NCBI GenBank assembly: GCA_964030475.1
Contig: CAXIPT010000056.1
Coordinates: 1-64,000 of the forward strand
Length of the DNA: 64,000 nt
DNA from: Tethya wilhelma
Lineage: Eukaryota > Porifera > Demospongiae > Tethyida > Tethyidae
Direction of reading: 5' to 3'
The position numbers and the translations under genes were made by a program. How positions within the stretch are numbered: the stretch's first letter is position 1; each line of letters opens with the position of its first letter. The notes under the pieces were generated by a model. That model was not told where the DNA came from. It searched no databases and worked only from the letters and a program-made list of their open reading frames with translations. This document shows, piece after piece, positions 52,773 through 64,000 of this stretch.

Positions 52773-54111
52773 GAATATGATTAAAAATGAACACTTCTGA
52801 ATTAAAAGCACAATTACACACATCAAGTTACTCTTACAATACAGAATATAGAACACAATTTAAAGAAAACAATACACTCACACACACACAAATAAATTTA
52901 AAATGTATACACAGCTATCTATTCTCTTCCCTTTGGACTTTTACCTCGGGCAACTGGAACTTTATCTTGTTTCTGTCACGAAGAGCACAGTGGATAGTTG
53001 CTCTCGGAAGATACAAGATCATCAATTGTGCTACAATAAAAACATATATCCTCATACTTCGCAGAAATGTATGGTATCTCAATTGGTGATAAACATGTTA
53101 AGTTTGATTTGACGAAAACTCTGTCAAAAAGTCCAGTTACAGATCCTGTAGTCGACTTTAATATGTAAAGGAAAGTGTCTCAATAACAAGTTCAAGTTCA
53201 TTTTTCTGTTTCGAGCTCAATGCCTTCTTGCTGTAGATGACTCGCCACTTTAGACATTGGTCACACTTCAATACAATGCCCACATTCTTGGCAAATTGTG
53301 CTGATGGTGAAAATGGCATTCCGTGACCTTTCCGTTCAGCCTGAGCAAGATATGATCTGAACTTCTCACATGTATCTGTACCATAAAGGGATTAAAATTC
53401 CTGATATTTCTCACCTTGAGGCATGGGCATGGGGTCTGGTATGTGGTGTAGAGTTGAAAAATGCTCTGCAATCAGTCTTGGCTGCTTACACCATCGGCAT
53501 GACTCGGTTCCACATTTTTCGATACTGAACATGTAATGAGTAGCTTTGCAATGAGACTTCATGAATTCCTGGATGTCTACTTTAGATGCAATCGATTTCT
53601 GTGTGTTGTCAGAAGAGAGTATTGTTGAGTCTATAGAGTGCAAATTTGACCATATTTTATCCAAGTCTTCTTGTGAGGCAGGTGAGAACACAGTAAATGG
53701 CCGATCTTTTAGTTTCAGCCTCTTGATCCGATCACACAGAAGTAATTTTGCTGGTTCAACACTATCCAACACTCTGCCTTGAGAGCGGAAAACTTATACC
53801 TAATTCACAAATGTCTGACAGTGACTTACAACTCTTCAAGTGTTCTTCGAAGTTTTCTGTATTCTTCCTCATCATTCCAACACTTTGAAGTGCTAAGTTT
53901 ATTATAGACATGATCCTCTCCACGGGGTTTTTCCAGCTGTGGTTAGGAGGTGTCCATACAGCACACAGCATATCAAGATCCCTCTCTAAAATAAAGCAAT
54001 CAAAGAAAGTTTTACAGAGACATACGTAAGTCGATGATCAGGACCACCATCAGTGTAGAGTAGCAGAGTAGGGTTTTCATCACCACGTGAGGTGAGTATC
54101 TAGTTTAGTTC
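52773..54111 (-). repeat. First copy of 1339-bp contig-overlap duplication
   Basis: Identical to 54113-55451 at a constant offset of 1340, with the N at 54112 between them. All frames are identical in both copies, including the C-terminal exons of the transposase-like gene (stop TGA at 52976-52978). Best read as overlapping contig ends. Confidence 0.88.
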
Positions 54112-54112
54112 N

Positions 54113-55451
54113 GAATATGATTAAAAATGAACACTTCTGAATTAAAAGCACAATTACACACATCAAGTTACTCTTACAATACAGAATATAGAACACAATT
54201 TAAAGAAAACAATACACTCACACACACACAAATAAATTTAAAATGTATACACAGCTATCTATTCTCTTCCCTTTGGACTTTTACCTCGGGCAACTGGAAC
54301 TTTATCTTGTTTCTGTCACGAAGAGCACAGTGGATAGTTGCTCTCGGAAGATACAAGATCATCAATTGTGCTACAATAAAAACATATATCCTCATACTTC
54401 GCAGAAATGTATGGTATCTCAATTGGTGATAAACATGTTAAGTTTGATTTGACGAAAACTCTGTCAAAAAGTCCAGTTACAGATCCTGTAGTCGACTTTA
54501 ATATGTAAAGGAAAGTGTCTCAATAACAAGTTCAAGTTCATTTTTCTGTTTCGAGCTCAATGCCTTCTTGCTGTAGATGACTCGCCACTTTAGACATTGG
54601 TCACACTTCAATACAATGCCCACATTCTTGGCAAATTGTGCTGATGGTGAAAATGGCATTCCGTGACCTTTCCGTTCAGCCTGAGCAAGATATGATCTGA
54701 ACTTCTCACATGTATCTGTACCATAAAGGGATTAAAATTCCTGATATTTCTCACCTTGAGGCATGGGCATGGGGTCTGGTATGTGGTGTAGAGTTGAAAA
54801 ATGCTCTGCAATCAGTCTTGGCTGCTTACACCATCGGCATGACTCGGTTCCACATTTTTCGATACTGAACATGTAATGAGTAGCTTTGCAATGAGACTTC
54901 ATGAATTCCTGGATGTCTACTTTAGATGCAATCGATTTCTGTGTGTTGTCAGAAGAGAGTATTGTTGAGTCTATAGAGTGCAAATTTGACCATATTTTAT
55001 CCAAGTCTTCTTGTGAGGCAGGTGAGAACACAGTAAATGGCCGATCTTTTAGTTTCAGCCTCTTGATCCGATCACACAGAAGTAATTTTGCTGGTTCAAC
55101 ACTATCCAACACTCTGCCTTGAGAGCGGAAAACTTATACCTAATTCACAAATGTCTGACAGTGACTTACAACTCTTCAAGTGTTCTTCGAAGTTTTCTGT
55201 ATTCTTCCTCATCATTCCAACACTTTGAAGTGCTAAGTTTATTATAGACATGATCCTCTCCACGGGGTTTTTCCAGCTGTGGTTAGGAGGTGTCCATACA
55301 GCACACAGCATATCAAGATCCCTCTCTAAAATAAAGCAATCAAAGAAAGTTTTACAGAGACATACGTAAGTCGATGATCAGGACCACCATCAGTGTAGAG
55401 TAGCAGAGTAGGGTTTTCATCACCACGTGAGGTGAGTATCTAGTTTAGTTC
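54113..55451 (-). repeat. Second copy of 1339-bp contig-overlap duplication
   Basis: This copy is continuous with the upstream exons at 55.5-57.4 kb, so it belongs to the gene annotated at 54316-57402. Confidence 0.88.
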
Positions 55452-57402
55452 AGCTATGTGACATAGAGGACTAGAGGGTTCAAAAGCATTCTCTTTTATC
55501 CCCACAAAACATCTCCTTGATAGAAAGATCCTTCCAATGTATCGGGCACATCAATCAGTAGACACACACTGGGAGTAAATGAAAACTTTGAGAAATCATG
55601 ATCTTCCACTTGAAATTTAGATACCAGTACTTGTTTGCCACGATCTGCAGCAGCTAGGGGATAGCCAGGCTCCCCAACCTTCATAGTGTGTTTGTCATCC
55701 AAACTGTTACACAATCTTGGTAACGAATTGAAAACTCCCTTTCGTATCTGAATATTGCACTTCCATAGTGTGCATCTATATGAGAGAGTCTAATTGATGG
55801 GCTTGCACCATAAACTTAATTTTAAGTTTTCCTGTGTGATGAGCAGCAGTGCGTATGGATGCAATACGTGGCCAAAACTGGAGTCGTAGCCACTGTAGTT
55901 ATGGTATTGGAGTGTTTTCTGGGCAACGTTCCTGGACAGCATTATAAAGGTCTTGAGCACTCATTGCTGCAGCTAAATGAGTGATAACATCATTTCCACT
56001 GCCAACTGTATTATGACGACAATCATCAACTGCAATCTGCACCTGTGAGTCAACATAGTGTTGACAATGTTCAAGAAAGACTTTATACTTCTCATGACCT
56101 TTGTTTCCTACTCTCAAGTCCCACACTAGATCTGGGTCTTCACAGTCAACTATTTGTTTAATTCTAGCATCAATCTCACTTTCTGCAAGATTAGCACAGG
56201 CTGTTTATATATTTCTCTTAAAAAAGCACTTTTCATGTGCTATATGACCAAATGTTTGAATGAATTCTCTCCGCATTGCTCGTGTGCTATACAAGGTAAA
56301 GTCTTTCTTCAGACTATCCCGCAGTGTCACATTTTTGGTCATACATGCATCTTCAGGTTCAGAAGGACACACTTTCCAAACGTGTGTTCTTGTTCCTGTA
56401 TAGGAGTATATGGCCACAGAGCAAGGAACAACAATCTTTTTAAGGTATTCATGTCTTCTTTGGGGATCAGAAGGCATGTGGTCATTAAGAAAATTAATAT
56501 CGGATGATAAGGTTCAGACTTCTCCAACTCCAAGCGGAGGGTACGGTAGTGTGCACTAGGACCAGGAGCGATTTCTCTCTTTCCTAGTAAAAAATGCCCA
56601 TTCGTCAACCTGATTGATGCAACTGCATTTCTCATGACTCGCTTGCATTTTTACTTTTTGTTTGTCAAGATATTCTGCATAATTTCGTAGATTGTTGGCT
56701 AGAAGTAAAATAGCTTCATACATTGAGCTGTGTTTTCAAGTATGATATACTGGCAAGTGTGAACAGAGAGTTAGATTGCGCAAAGAGCTCTGTGCTCTTT
56801 AGATTTGATTCATCTTGTTTACGCTTCTTGGCTTGTATCCTTGAAAACTTTGAAAATACTCTGGTACAGGACAACCACACTGACTCAAGGTATGAAAATT
56901 TCCATCAACATACCACAGACAATCAGCAATACTGTGAATAAATGTACAGTCAATACAGTTAGCATGTGCGGGGTCCCATCCAAGTTTATTTTTGATTAAA
57001 AAATCAATTATGTCATTCTTTACTATTGCCTCTACCATCTTGCTAGCAGATTTGCTTCTTGCAGCACTCATTAATACATCAAATACATTCGACACTTCCC
57101 CATTGTCCTGTAGGAGACACTGTTTGCATACTAGATACAACATAGTTTCCCAAACAATTTACAGCATCAAAAATGACAGTAGAACAGCTTATCTTTGTGC
57201 GGAGAGTGGTTGGAGAGTGTCCAATAACAGCTTCAACAGTAGTAGTTTGATATTGTTCAGAAAGAGGCCGCGAATTGTCCAGAAGTCCAGAGCTCATTTC
57301 ACCGTACACATCACCCACTGTAACAGTCTCTGGCACATTGCATGCGTACCAGGGATTTAGAATTTTCACTCCATCCCGAATGCACAGTACCACAAGAACC
57401 AT
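54316..57402 (-). pseudogene. Transposase-like gene, unknown family, possible DDE core
   Basis: Minus-strand segments in order: 57079-57402, 56799-57143, 56205-56635 (two frames), 55899-56126, 55496-55714 (GYPLAAADRGKQVLVSKFQ), then about 55312-55440 with LLLYTDGGPDHRLTYVSV, 55102-55311 (WTPPNHSWKNPVERIMSIIN), 54732-55112 (HYMFSIEKCGTESCRWCKQP), and 54540-54700 (GMPFSPSAQFAKN, CDQCLKW), ending CFYCSTIDDLV with stop at 54316. The YTDGGPDHR Asp and NPVERIMS Glu have the spacing style of RNase H-fold transposases, and the Cys pairs suggest zinc binding. Related uncharacterised proteins are common in cnidarian and sponge genomes. Frame changes may be introns or decay. Confidence 0.55.
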
Positions 57403-57624
57403 TATAGCAAGCCTCAGTCAACCGCAAATATCCACCATTGCTCTAGGTGTACTTTTTACTTTTACACGTGGCTTTGTGGTCATGTAGGAGTAACAGTGAT
57501 GTAATCACAATAACCAACGTTTATAATGGTATTTGTGAGGTTAATAATAATATTCATGGTTCTAAAAAAGTCGAAACAGAGGAAAAGCTTAGGGCAGGAG
57601 GGGGTGATAAACTAATAATCCATT

Positions 57625-57983
57625 TTACATGGCCTAAAGTAACAACTACAAACATGCCAAACCTCAAATTTTCTCCATCTTATTCTTATTCTTCTATCTT
57701 GGCTCAACTTTATCAGAGACTATTCACTTTCAGAAGCTGATTCTTGAACAACTGAACTTGGTTTCTTCCTGGACAGTCGTTTTTGCCATTGGTTTTTAGC
57801 GCCTCTCATTGAGTAGCTAGATACAAGGCGAAAAGTGCCTCCCATATGGCCGCCATTAATTTCTACACTTCATTGACTTCTAGAAAATTCGAATTAACAA
57901 CCTTTCCACACACAAGTGTGCGTTATTTGGAATTAAATGCACTGAAGTTGCCGGGAGCTATTTCGTGATACCTGGTTGCTCTT
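57625..57983 (+). repeat. R1 copy, 5' truncated, with R3 start
   Basis: Lacks the terminal palindrome. It includes the GCGCCTCTCATTGAGTAGCT and CCATATGGCCGCCATTAAT tail and the linker into R3. Confidence 0.75.
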
Positions 57984-57992
57984 CATAAGAGA

Positions 57993-58574
57993 TAGTCTCG
58001 TCCCCAGACCCCGCCCCTTCTCCAAGGAGAAAGAGAGTCTGATATCTTTTGAGCGATTTCTCGGTTGTGCTGAGTCAGCAGTGAAACTGAATGTCATGTG
58101 ACGAGTGTGTGTGTCTGTGTATGTACGTACAAGCTAGGAGCAGAGCTAGCTCTATTACAAATCTGGTGTGCGTGTGTAGGGAACCATCACTTGAGCCGCC
58201 TAGTCAACTAGATTATAATGTCTAATTGCTTACCAGATCCATCCTGGCTTTAATTTTATAGCCCAATTAGCACAATCTACTTTTTCACAAGTAAAACTCT
58301 TCTGTAAGCGATTTCTACACTTCTATACAACACTTGAGACATTCTGTTGTAAGCGATTCACGCAAAGCTAAGTTTCCCGATCACTGTACTGAGACATCTC
58401 GAGTCTTGTGAGATATGCAATTGAAATGATGACTTTCATGTGAAAACTCGAATGCTGCAATCTGATTGGTAGTTGCGTTTTTAAGAGTGCTGACACATTA
58501 CAACCGGGAAATCGCTCAAAGATACCAGACCCTCTTTCTCCATGGAGAAGGGGTGGGGTCTGGGGACGACACTA
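57993..58574. mobile_element. Mutator-like MITE, long ends, 9-bp TSD
   Basis: 582 bp with about 70-bp inverted ends beginning TAGTCTCGTCCCCAGACCCC. CATAAGAGA flanks both sides (57984-57992 and 58575-58583). A 9-bp duplication with long ends is typical of Mutator-type elements. It is inserted in R3, whose sequence continues GAATCAGGACTTTGATTATC. No ORF. Confidence 0.88.
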
Positions 58575-58609
58575 CATAAGAGATGAATCAGGACTTTGAT
58601 TATCATAAC

Positions 58610-58870
58610 ACAAGTATAAAAAACATTGGAAATGTAATGAGACACAGGAATGGCTAAATAGTAAAAAGACCCCGATGGAATGGCTGTTAGAGTGTGTAAG
58701 GAATTCTTCCTGTATGGGCTGCATTTAACAATCTCCTTATTGAGTCTCTTATTTTGCCCACAGGAAGAATTCCCTACACACTCAACAGCCATTCCATCTT
58801 GTTTGCGTTCTTTTTACGATTTAGCCATTCCTGTCTCATTACATTTCCAACGTTTTTTTTAATTCTTCTC
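58610..58870. repeat. FB2 fold-back copy
   Basis: Arms ACATTGGAAATGTAATGAGA and complement; same centre as at 50.7 kb. Confidence 0.85.
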
Positions 58871-58884
58871 ATTTATCCATATTT

Positions 58885-59065
58885 CTACAAATTACATTTG
58901 AGTTAGTGTGTGTAGCTAGCTACTGAGCTAGTAGTCTGGCAAGCCAGACTCACTGAGCCAGCGGCGGGCTGCTGAGCTGGTACTTGAAGTCACAAGTTGT
59001 GTAGCCTGCTTGATACTGAAGTGAAACACACATCTCCGTCATTTGGAGGCAGGAAAATGTTACAA
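58885..59065 (-). repeat. R3 copy, reverse orientation
   Basis: TAGTCTGGCAAGCCAGACTC and AAGTGAAACACACATCTCCG. With the forward R3 at 57.97 and 58.58 kb it brackets FB2, giving a larger palindrome. Confidence 0.75.
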
Positions 59066-60189
59066 TTACATAGAGGTCAATTATAATATTATTCATATTG
59101 CTCACGTTACATGTAGGTTGCACGATTGCCACAGCCAGCTAGAGAAAGTTGCTGTGAATTCAACTTAATACAGTGTTCACTAAGACCCCGAGTTTATCAC
59201 ACAAACGGAAGCGCGTCAAACAAGTGGAATGCATAGTACAGTTGTGTCATAATCTGCAGTTGTGACACGTTGTGGTTAATGAATATGATTACTCCATGAG
59301 GCTCTGTGGTCATTAATATTCATACCTTGTACTATTGCGCAGCGCCCTCTAGTACTTACGTAAACTGACAGTTTTTGATGAGCAAAGTCGCTTCTTTTCC
59401 AGTATTCCATGCCTGGTATCTTCAACACGCATGGATTGTTTCATTCCATATTCAAGGTACGTATAGTGCTAGTACTTTAGAATTGATATCTGAATTCTAC
59501 ACAAGCAGAGATATCCAGTACCGATTTGATCCAATTTCAAAGTACATGAATATCATTAATTTCTGTGGAAGTTCTAAAACATGCCCAGCAAAGATGGCAA
59601 CTTTTCAATGTCTACCAAGTGCTAGCAGTCTAACTCTTTACAGTCTATTAGTACAAGTGTAGAGCTACATTTCAGTGCTGACTAGAACTCTGTGGACCCT
59701 TCCTAGGCTGTGTGAGTGCTTGATTAATACAGCAATTATTTATGATTTTGTACAAGCTGTATTTTTTTCGTACTTTGGTTGCAACTTTCTTACACATAGC
59801 TGACTACAGTCCAAGATTTAGAAATTCTAAAAATGTACTCTGTAAGCTTCATACATGATTTGATCCAATTTCAAAGTTGTCTTCTCTACTCCATGATAGC
59901 TAGCTACTTAGCTGTAGTTTACTTTTTTACTTTGCTAAAACTTGGTATGCGCTTGACCTCCTCTGCTTAAAAATCATACTGGTTTGAACTGAACTAGTCT
60001 TGAACATGAGTTATAGCTGGTAGAAATAGCAGCTAATTTACAACTTGCCACGTGTAGTATGAATCTCATTATCTCCCATACTCTCTGTACAAACCAAAAA
60101 TGTTCGATAAATAGTATGTATTTCCGGGGGTCTTAGTGTAGACTGAATATGGCTGGCTTTGAGGTTATTATGTCACGGTATATAGCTAT
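59066..60189. other. Non-coding, no gene seen
   Basis: A 95-codon frame at 59375-59662 has no recognisable feature and I do not call it. Confidence 0.4.
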
Positions 60190-60510
60190 CAGGGGTGCAC
60201 CCTGCATAAGGCTGAGCGGGCTCGAGCCCCCCCTTTCGAGCTCACCGGAAGTGTAGATTATTATTAATTATTATTTTCAATATAGCGCAAAACCTACTAA
60301 AAGCTAAGAAAATATATGAAAAAAATCACAGGGCTTGTTGACCTGAAAATTAACGTTTCTAGCGCTTTCCACAAGCTATAAACTTGCCTAGTTTTGATCG
60401 CTACTGGAAGTGCAGCCTAGAGGTCAAAGGTCAAATAATTGATCACGTGCGCAAAAAAGTGGGCGTAGCTGCTCAGCCTCCCCTTTTGCAAAATCCTGAG
60501 TACGCCCCTG
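60190..60510. mobile_element. MITE, CAGGGG variant, imperfect TSD
   Basis: 321 bp. Ends CAGGGGTGCACCCTGC and GAGTACGCCCCTG. Flanks GCTAT and GTTAT differ by one base, so it is an older insertion of the same broad family. Confidence 0.8.
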
Positions 60511-61040
60511 GTTATCCGTAGAAATTAGGTCTAAATTTTTGATTTCTTACACTACCACGCTGTTGAAAGAAAATGGGCAGAGCTTTTGGTTGTATGGGTG
60601 GACCAGCAAGTACCAACCGACTGACTTACTTGCACCTATCAACCGGAAACAAACCTTATGGAGAGATTTTGTGACTTTCTCCCTGATACAACCATGGCAT
60701 GATTTATGTTGTATATGCATGGAAAACATTACCACTAATATATGATGGAATATTAATATGGGAAGCTTTTATGTAAGTACTCGATCTGACCTCACGTAAA
60801 AGCTCCTCATAATATAACTGTCCATGTTCAATTATACACCAATTAGATTCACTCCAAAGAAGTGTCCTTTGACCTTACATAAAATCTCCCCACGTAATTC
60901 AAACCCGCTTAACACGAATTTCTGCTTGTTTCGAACTTTTTTAAAATCCCCCATATCTGGTAGTACAAAATTTCGAATTTTTAAATTTCGGATAAATAGA
61001 AATATTAGTTGCTGCCACGTGTAGACTCAAGAACACATTT
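60511..61040. other. No gene seen; contains 21-bp direct repeat copy
   Basis: 60831-60851 recurs with one mismatch at 62485-62505, on the other side of the Tigger-2 relic. Confidence 0.4.
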
Positions 61041-62393
61041 ATGGCCAGCCGGAAAAAACACCAGTCGCTTAATGTAAAAAGGAAGCTCGAAATTATTACA
61101 AGAGTGGAGAAACTACCTCCAGGAAAGAAAAAGAAAGATGTGGCAGAAGAATATGACATCCCACAGAGCACTGAGTACCATATTGAAGGACAAAGACAAG
61201 TTTAGGTCATATAGTTCTGCCAACAGTCAGATGAAGCGCCACAGGGATGCAACAAATCCTGATGTTGATAAAGCCTTGTACCAGTGGTTCACAACTGCAA
61301 GAGCAGGTTCAATTCCTATAAGTGGTGAGATATTAAAAGCTAAAGCTGAAGAGTTCAGCAATGAGTTTGGGAATTCCGGCTGGTCTTGTTCTTGTGGTTG
61401 GATTAGTCATTTGAAAGAATGTCATGGAATTAGTTTTAGGAGCATTAGCAGGGAAAATGCCAGTGTGGATCAGACTGTGTGTGAGAACTGGAAAAAATAT
61501 GTGCCCTTCAACCCATATTGGCTCCTAGTGATGTGTTTAACGCAGATGAAACAGGGCTCTATTGGCGTATGCTACCTGACAAAACCCATGCATTCAGAGG
61601 TCAACCATGTACAGGAACAAAGATGTCAAAGGAAAGAGAGACTGTATTGGTTTGTAATAACATGACCGGCACTGAAAAACTCCCACTTCTCACCATTGGA
61701 AAATTTAAGAAGCCCAGATGCTTTCGTGGAGTTTGATTTTACCAACCGAATATGACGCAAACTCCAGTGCTTAGATGACTGCAAGTATTTTTGAAGATTG
61801 GTTACACAAATGGGACAACAAACTGAAGAGGGCTAAGAGGAAGATAGTGTTGTTTGTTGACAATTGCAAAGCTCATCCTCCGGACGTTGGTAGTCAGCTG
61901 GTATCGAGTTACCACCAAACACAACGAGTTAAATCCAGCCTTGTGACCAAGGTATAATTTACACACTAAAAACTTACTACAGGAATCAATAGTCTGTTAA
62001 GAGCTATTGAAAGTGGATCGTCTGTAAGCGAATTCAAAATCACTTTGCTTGATGGTTTGCTAATGTTGAAGAAAGAATAGGAGGCTGTCACCCCATCTAC
62101 AATTACAAATTGTTTCAGAAAAGGTGGCTTTGAGGTCTCTAGTCAACCTTCTGATGACCCCTGTGATGATGAAGAAAGCTCAGAAAGTGAACTTCTTTCC
62201 ACATTTTGCTTCAATGAATCAGAGTCTTGCAAATTCAGAGAATATGTGAGTGCTGATGAACATTTGCAATGTTCCCCAATGATAACAACTGAAGACATTG
62301 TGTCAACCATTGATTCATCTGATGTTGTAGAAGAGGATGACACAGGGGAGCCCTTGGAAACTGTTACCCACAAACAAGCTTACGAAGCCTACC
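61041..62393 (+). pseudogene. Tigger-2 transposase, heavily decayed
   Basis: The ATG at 61041 opens an HTH region (KKHQSLNVKRKLEIITRVEK, DVAEEYDIPQST), and the frame shifts near 61165. The second half of the DNA-binding part follows (YQWFTTARAGSIPISGEILK). Then come FNADETGLYWRMLP (first Asp, 61530s), a stop and shift near 61735, VLFVDNCKAHPPD (second Asp, about 61860) and PPNTTS-stop-IQPCDQGII (third Asp, about 61940). The C-terminal part reads AVTPSTITNCFRKGGFE and an acidic tail. It belongs to the same superfamily as the 1475-4158 element but is a different lineage. No matching inverted ends found. Confidence 0.85.
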
Positions 62394-62569
62394 AAAACTC
62401 CGATCATATTTCCTCCGTCACTTATCAGATCAGGACTGTCCATATGCCATGCACTGTAGTATCATTGGGAACTACTGTGGCCAGATTATACACCAATTGG
62501 ATTCAATTAAAGTCATTCTGGAGGTGGTTGCATATATATTGCTTGATCACAGAACTCTATTTTTAAGCC

Positions 62570-63511
62570 TCGGCACGTGTGTAGCATGTGCAGAGGATTA
62601 CATTAGTAGTTTTTGTGTGCCAGTTTGTTCTGTCGAAATCTCAAAAAAGACAGACAAAACTGATGGTACTTGCATTCATAAACCTGAATGGTCATGTACA
62701 AATATATTTTTGCTGTCCAAAACACTATTGTTGAGATTTGAAGCTTTTGTGCTTCTTTAGCGCTTAGCTTCGAGACCACAACCATTGATTTGGTGTGCAT
62801 TATCTAGAATTTGTGTTGAATGGAAGCAACTTCAAGAGCTTAGATGCATGGCTGCTGTTGCTGTTGGTCAATGGTGCTTTGTAAGACAGATAAGAGTTGG
62901 CCTGATATTTATGTAAGCACATAGATGTATAATTTGGCATGTACAGATTTTTTAGTGTGGCAAGCTATCTAAGCTGTAAGCAAGCACTGATACTGAGATT
63001 ATATCTACAAGTTGGGTTACTGAATATAGTGGTTGAGATAGCCCAGCTATATTTTGCATGCTCAATAGGTATCTGAGTTTTCCATGGCCGTCAATCAGCG
63101 GCCACTTTAGTCATCATAGTAGCTAGTATAGCTCAACTAGCTAGCTATAGTTCAGAGGCCTATTGTACTGCTTCATCACAGCTAACCTGTGGGCCTGGCT
63201 TGGGGACTAGGCTATAACAGAGCCTCCATGTAACTCTCAAGTTTCAGTAAAAAATACCCAATTTCCAGTATTTTTTTGGCCATTTTCAGTACTTATAGAA
63301 TAACACACATGTACATGTTTTGTTACAGTTTGATCAAACACAAAAAGAAACTCACACTTATTAAGCATATTTCAAGATTTTTTAAAGTTACAGAGAGAAA
63401 CTGTGAAAAAAACAATGCACAAATTTTAAACAATTATTTATTCAATCCAATACATCAATGAGATTTATACAACTTCTTGTAACATGTTTTTCAAGTTCAG
63501 GTCCTGCAGCA
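62570..63511. other. Non-coding, no gene seen
   Basis: Short frames only. Confidence 0.4.
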
Positions 63512-64000
63512 CTAGCTTGTAAATACCCAAACATGTACCTTGGTTTTTAATATTTTCCAAAGTCCGTTTGGAATGATTTTCCTCAGGCCATCAATAGTGT
63601 AATTTGAATATGCTTGGGTATAACGTTTGGCTTGTGCCCAGCAGCGTTCAATTGGATTCAATTCACAATGGAATTTGGGTAATAGTATGCACACATGTCC
63701 AAAAAGTGCTAAATTTTTGTTTTCTCTTCTCTAAAATCAGTATGGCTTGCAAGCTTGTTTTACATGTGAGCTTTTTTTCATTTTACTGGTGGCAATACCT
63801 CGTTCTTGCAATACTTGTCGAAGTCCTTTAGGTATGCCAAGACTAAATACCATTGTCTGTGCTTTGCCAGTAAAAGGATTTATTGTTTCCCTCAATAGTG
63901 GTTGTTTACCGCCTGGAGCAACATTTATTTTGTATGCATTCAAGGCATTAGTTGAATAGGTACCATGGCAACTACTATGGTCAAAAATCCAAATGAGACA
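63512..64000 (-). pseudogene. DDE-type transposase C-terminal fragment, runs off window
   Basis: Minus strand. From the window edge it reads IWIFDHSSCHGTYSTNAL (probable second Asp), then YKINVAPGGKQPLLRETINP and IPKGLRQVLQERGI. After a frame change come LLPKFHCELNPIERCWAQAK (probable catalytic Glu in NPIER) and YTQAYSNYTIDGLRKIIP. The D..NPIERCW pattern is of the IS630/Tc1-type DDE kind. About 40-60 residues between the two blocks are damaged. The N-terminal part lies beyond 64000. Confidence 0.7.

Noticed and set aside
59375..59662. 95-codon plus-strand frame
   Set aside because: No domain, no splice support, no similarity to anything else in the window.

Overview
The window is eukaryotic and animal-like: AT-rich, with spliced genes that have short introns, CA/TG microsatellites, and very dense transposable elements. 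A degenerate cluster of cysteine-rich multi-pass membrane genes, an ankyrin-repeat gene, and Tigger/pogo, P-like, CACTA-like, Gypsy, Penelope-like and MITE elements suggest an early-branching marine animal. A sponge is my best guess, but the sequence alone does not prove it. Seven single N characters (5431, 8539, 17902, 19505, 31615, 48205, 54112) mark contig joins, and at least two of them create false duplications.

Layout. 1-1474: repeats. 1475-4158: a complete Tigger/pogo DNA transposon with perfect ends and a TA target duplication; it carries a decayed DDD transposase and an antisense HIRAN-like ORF. 4161-5430: a fragment of the membrane-gene family, then a Penelope-like element with a hammerhead-ribozyme-like motif. 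5432-8538: a separate contig holding two or three minus-strand host-like genes (an acidic N-terminus protein, an unknown ORF, an ankyrin-repeat gene). 9-19.4 kb: a membrane-gene cluster (pseudogene A, near-intact gene B, head-to-head truncated C) among MITEs and fold-back repeats.

19.5-31.5 kb: a dead Gypsy retrotransposon. It is split at its protease by a 5.2-kb P-like transposon with two intact convergent genes and an extraordinary 59-bp flanking direct repeat, and split again in its reverse transcriptase by a small MITE. 31.5-36 kb: fold-back and MITE repeats. 36-45.4 kb: a CACTA-like element with divergent genes. The minus gene contains six tandem, phase-0, 42-66-nt mini-exons; the plus gene encodes a Transposase_21-type transposase, partly decayed.

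45.9-48.2 kb: a second Gypsy (5' LTR, gag, protease) cut off at an N. 48.2-52.7 kb: repeats and one isolated minus-strand first exon. 52.7-57.4 kb: a minus-strand transposase-like gene whose 3' part appears twice because of a contig overlap. 57.6-60.5 kb: repeats, including a Mutator-like MITE with a 9-bp target duplication. 61.0-62.4 kb: a second, badly decayed Tigger transposase. 63.5-64 kb: the start of a minus-strand DDE-type transposase fragment that runs off the window.

The genes do not form one pathway. The region is a transposon nest in which insertions can be ordered: Gypsy-1, then the P-like element and a 5-bp-TSD MITE into it; the membrane-gene pseudogene hit by the same MITE family; a fold-back repeat hit by Gypsy-2. 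The most unusual item is the intact two-gene P-like transposon with its 59-bp duplication. Next are the HIRAN ORF inside the pogo element, the mini-exon array, and the hammerhead motif.
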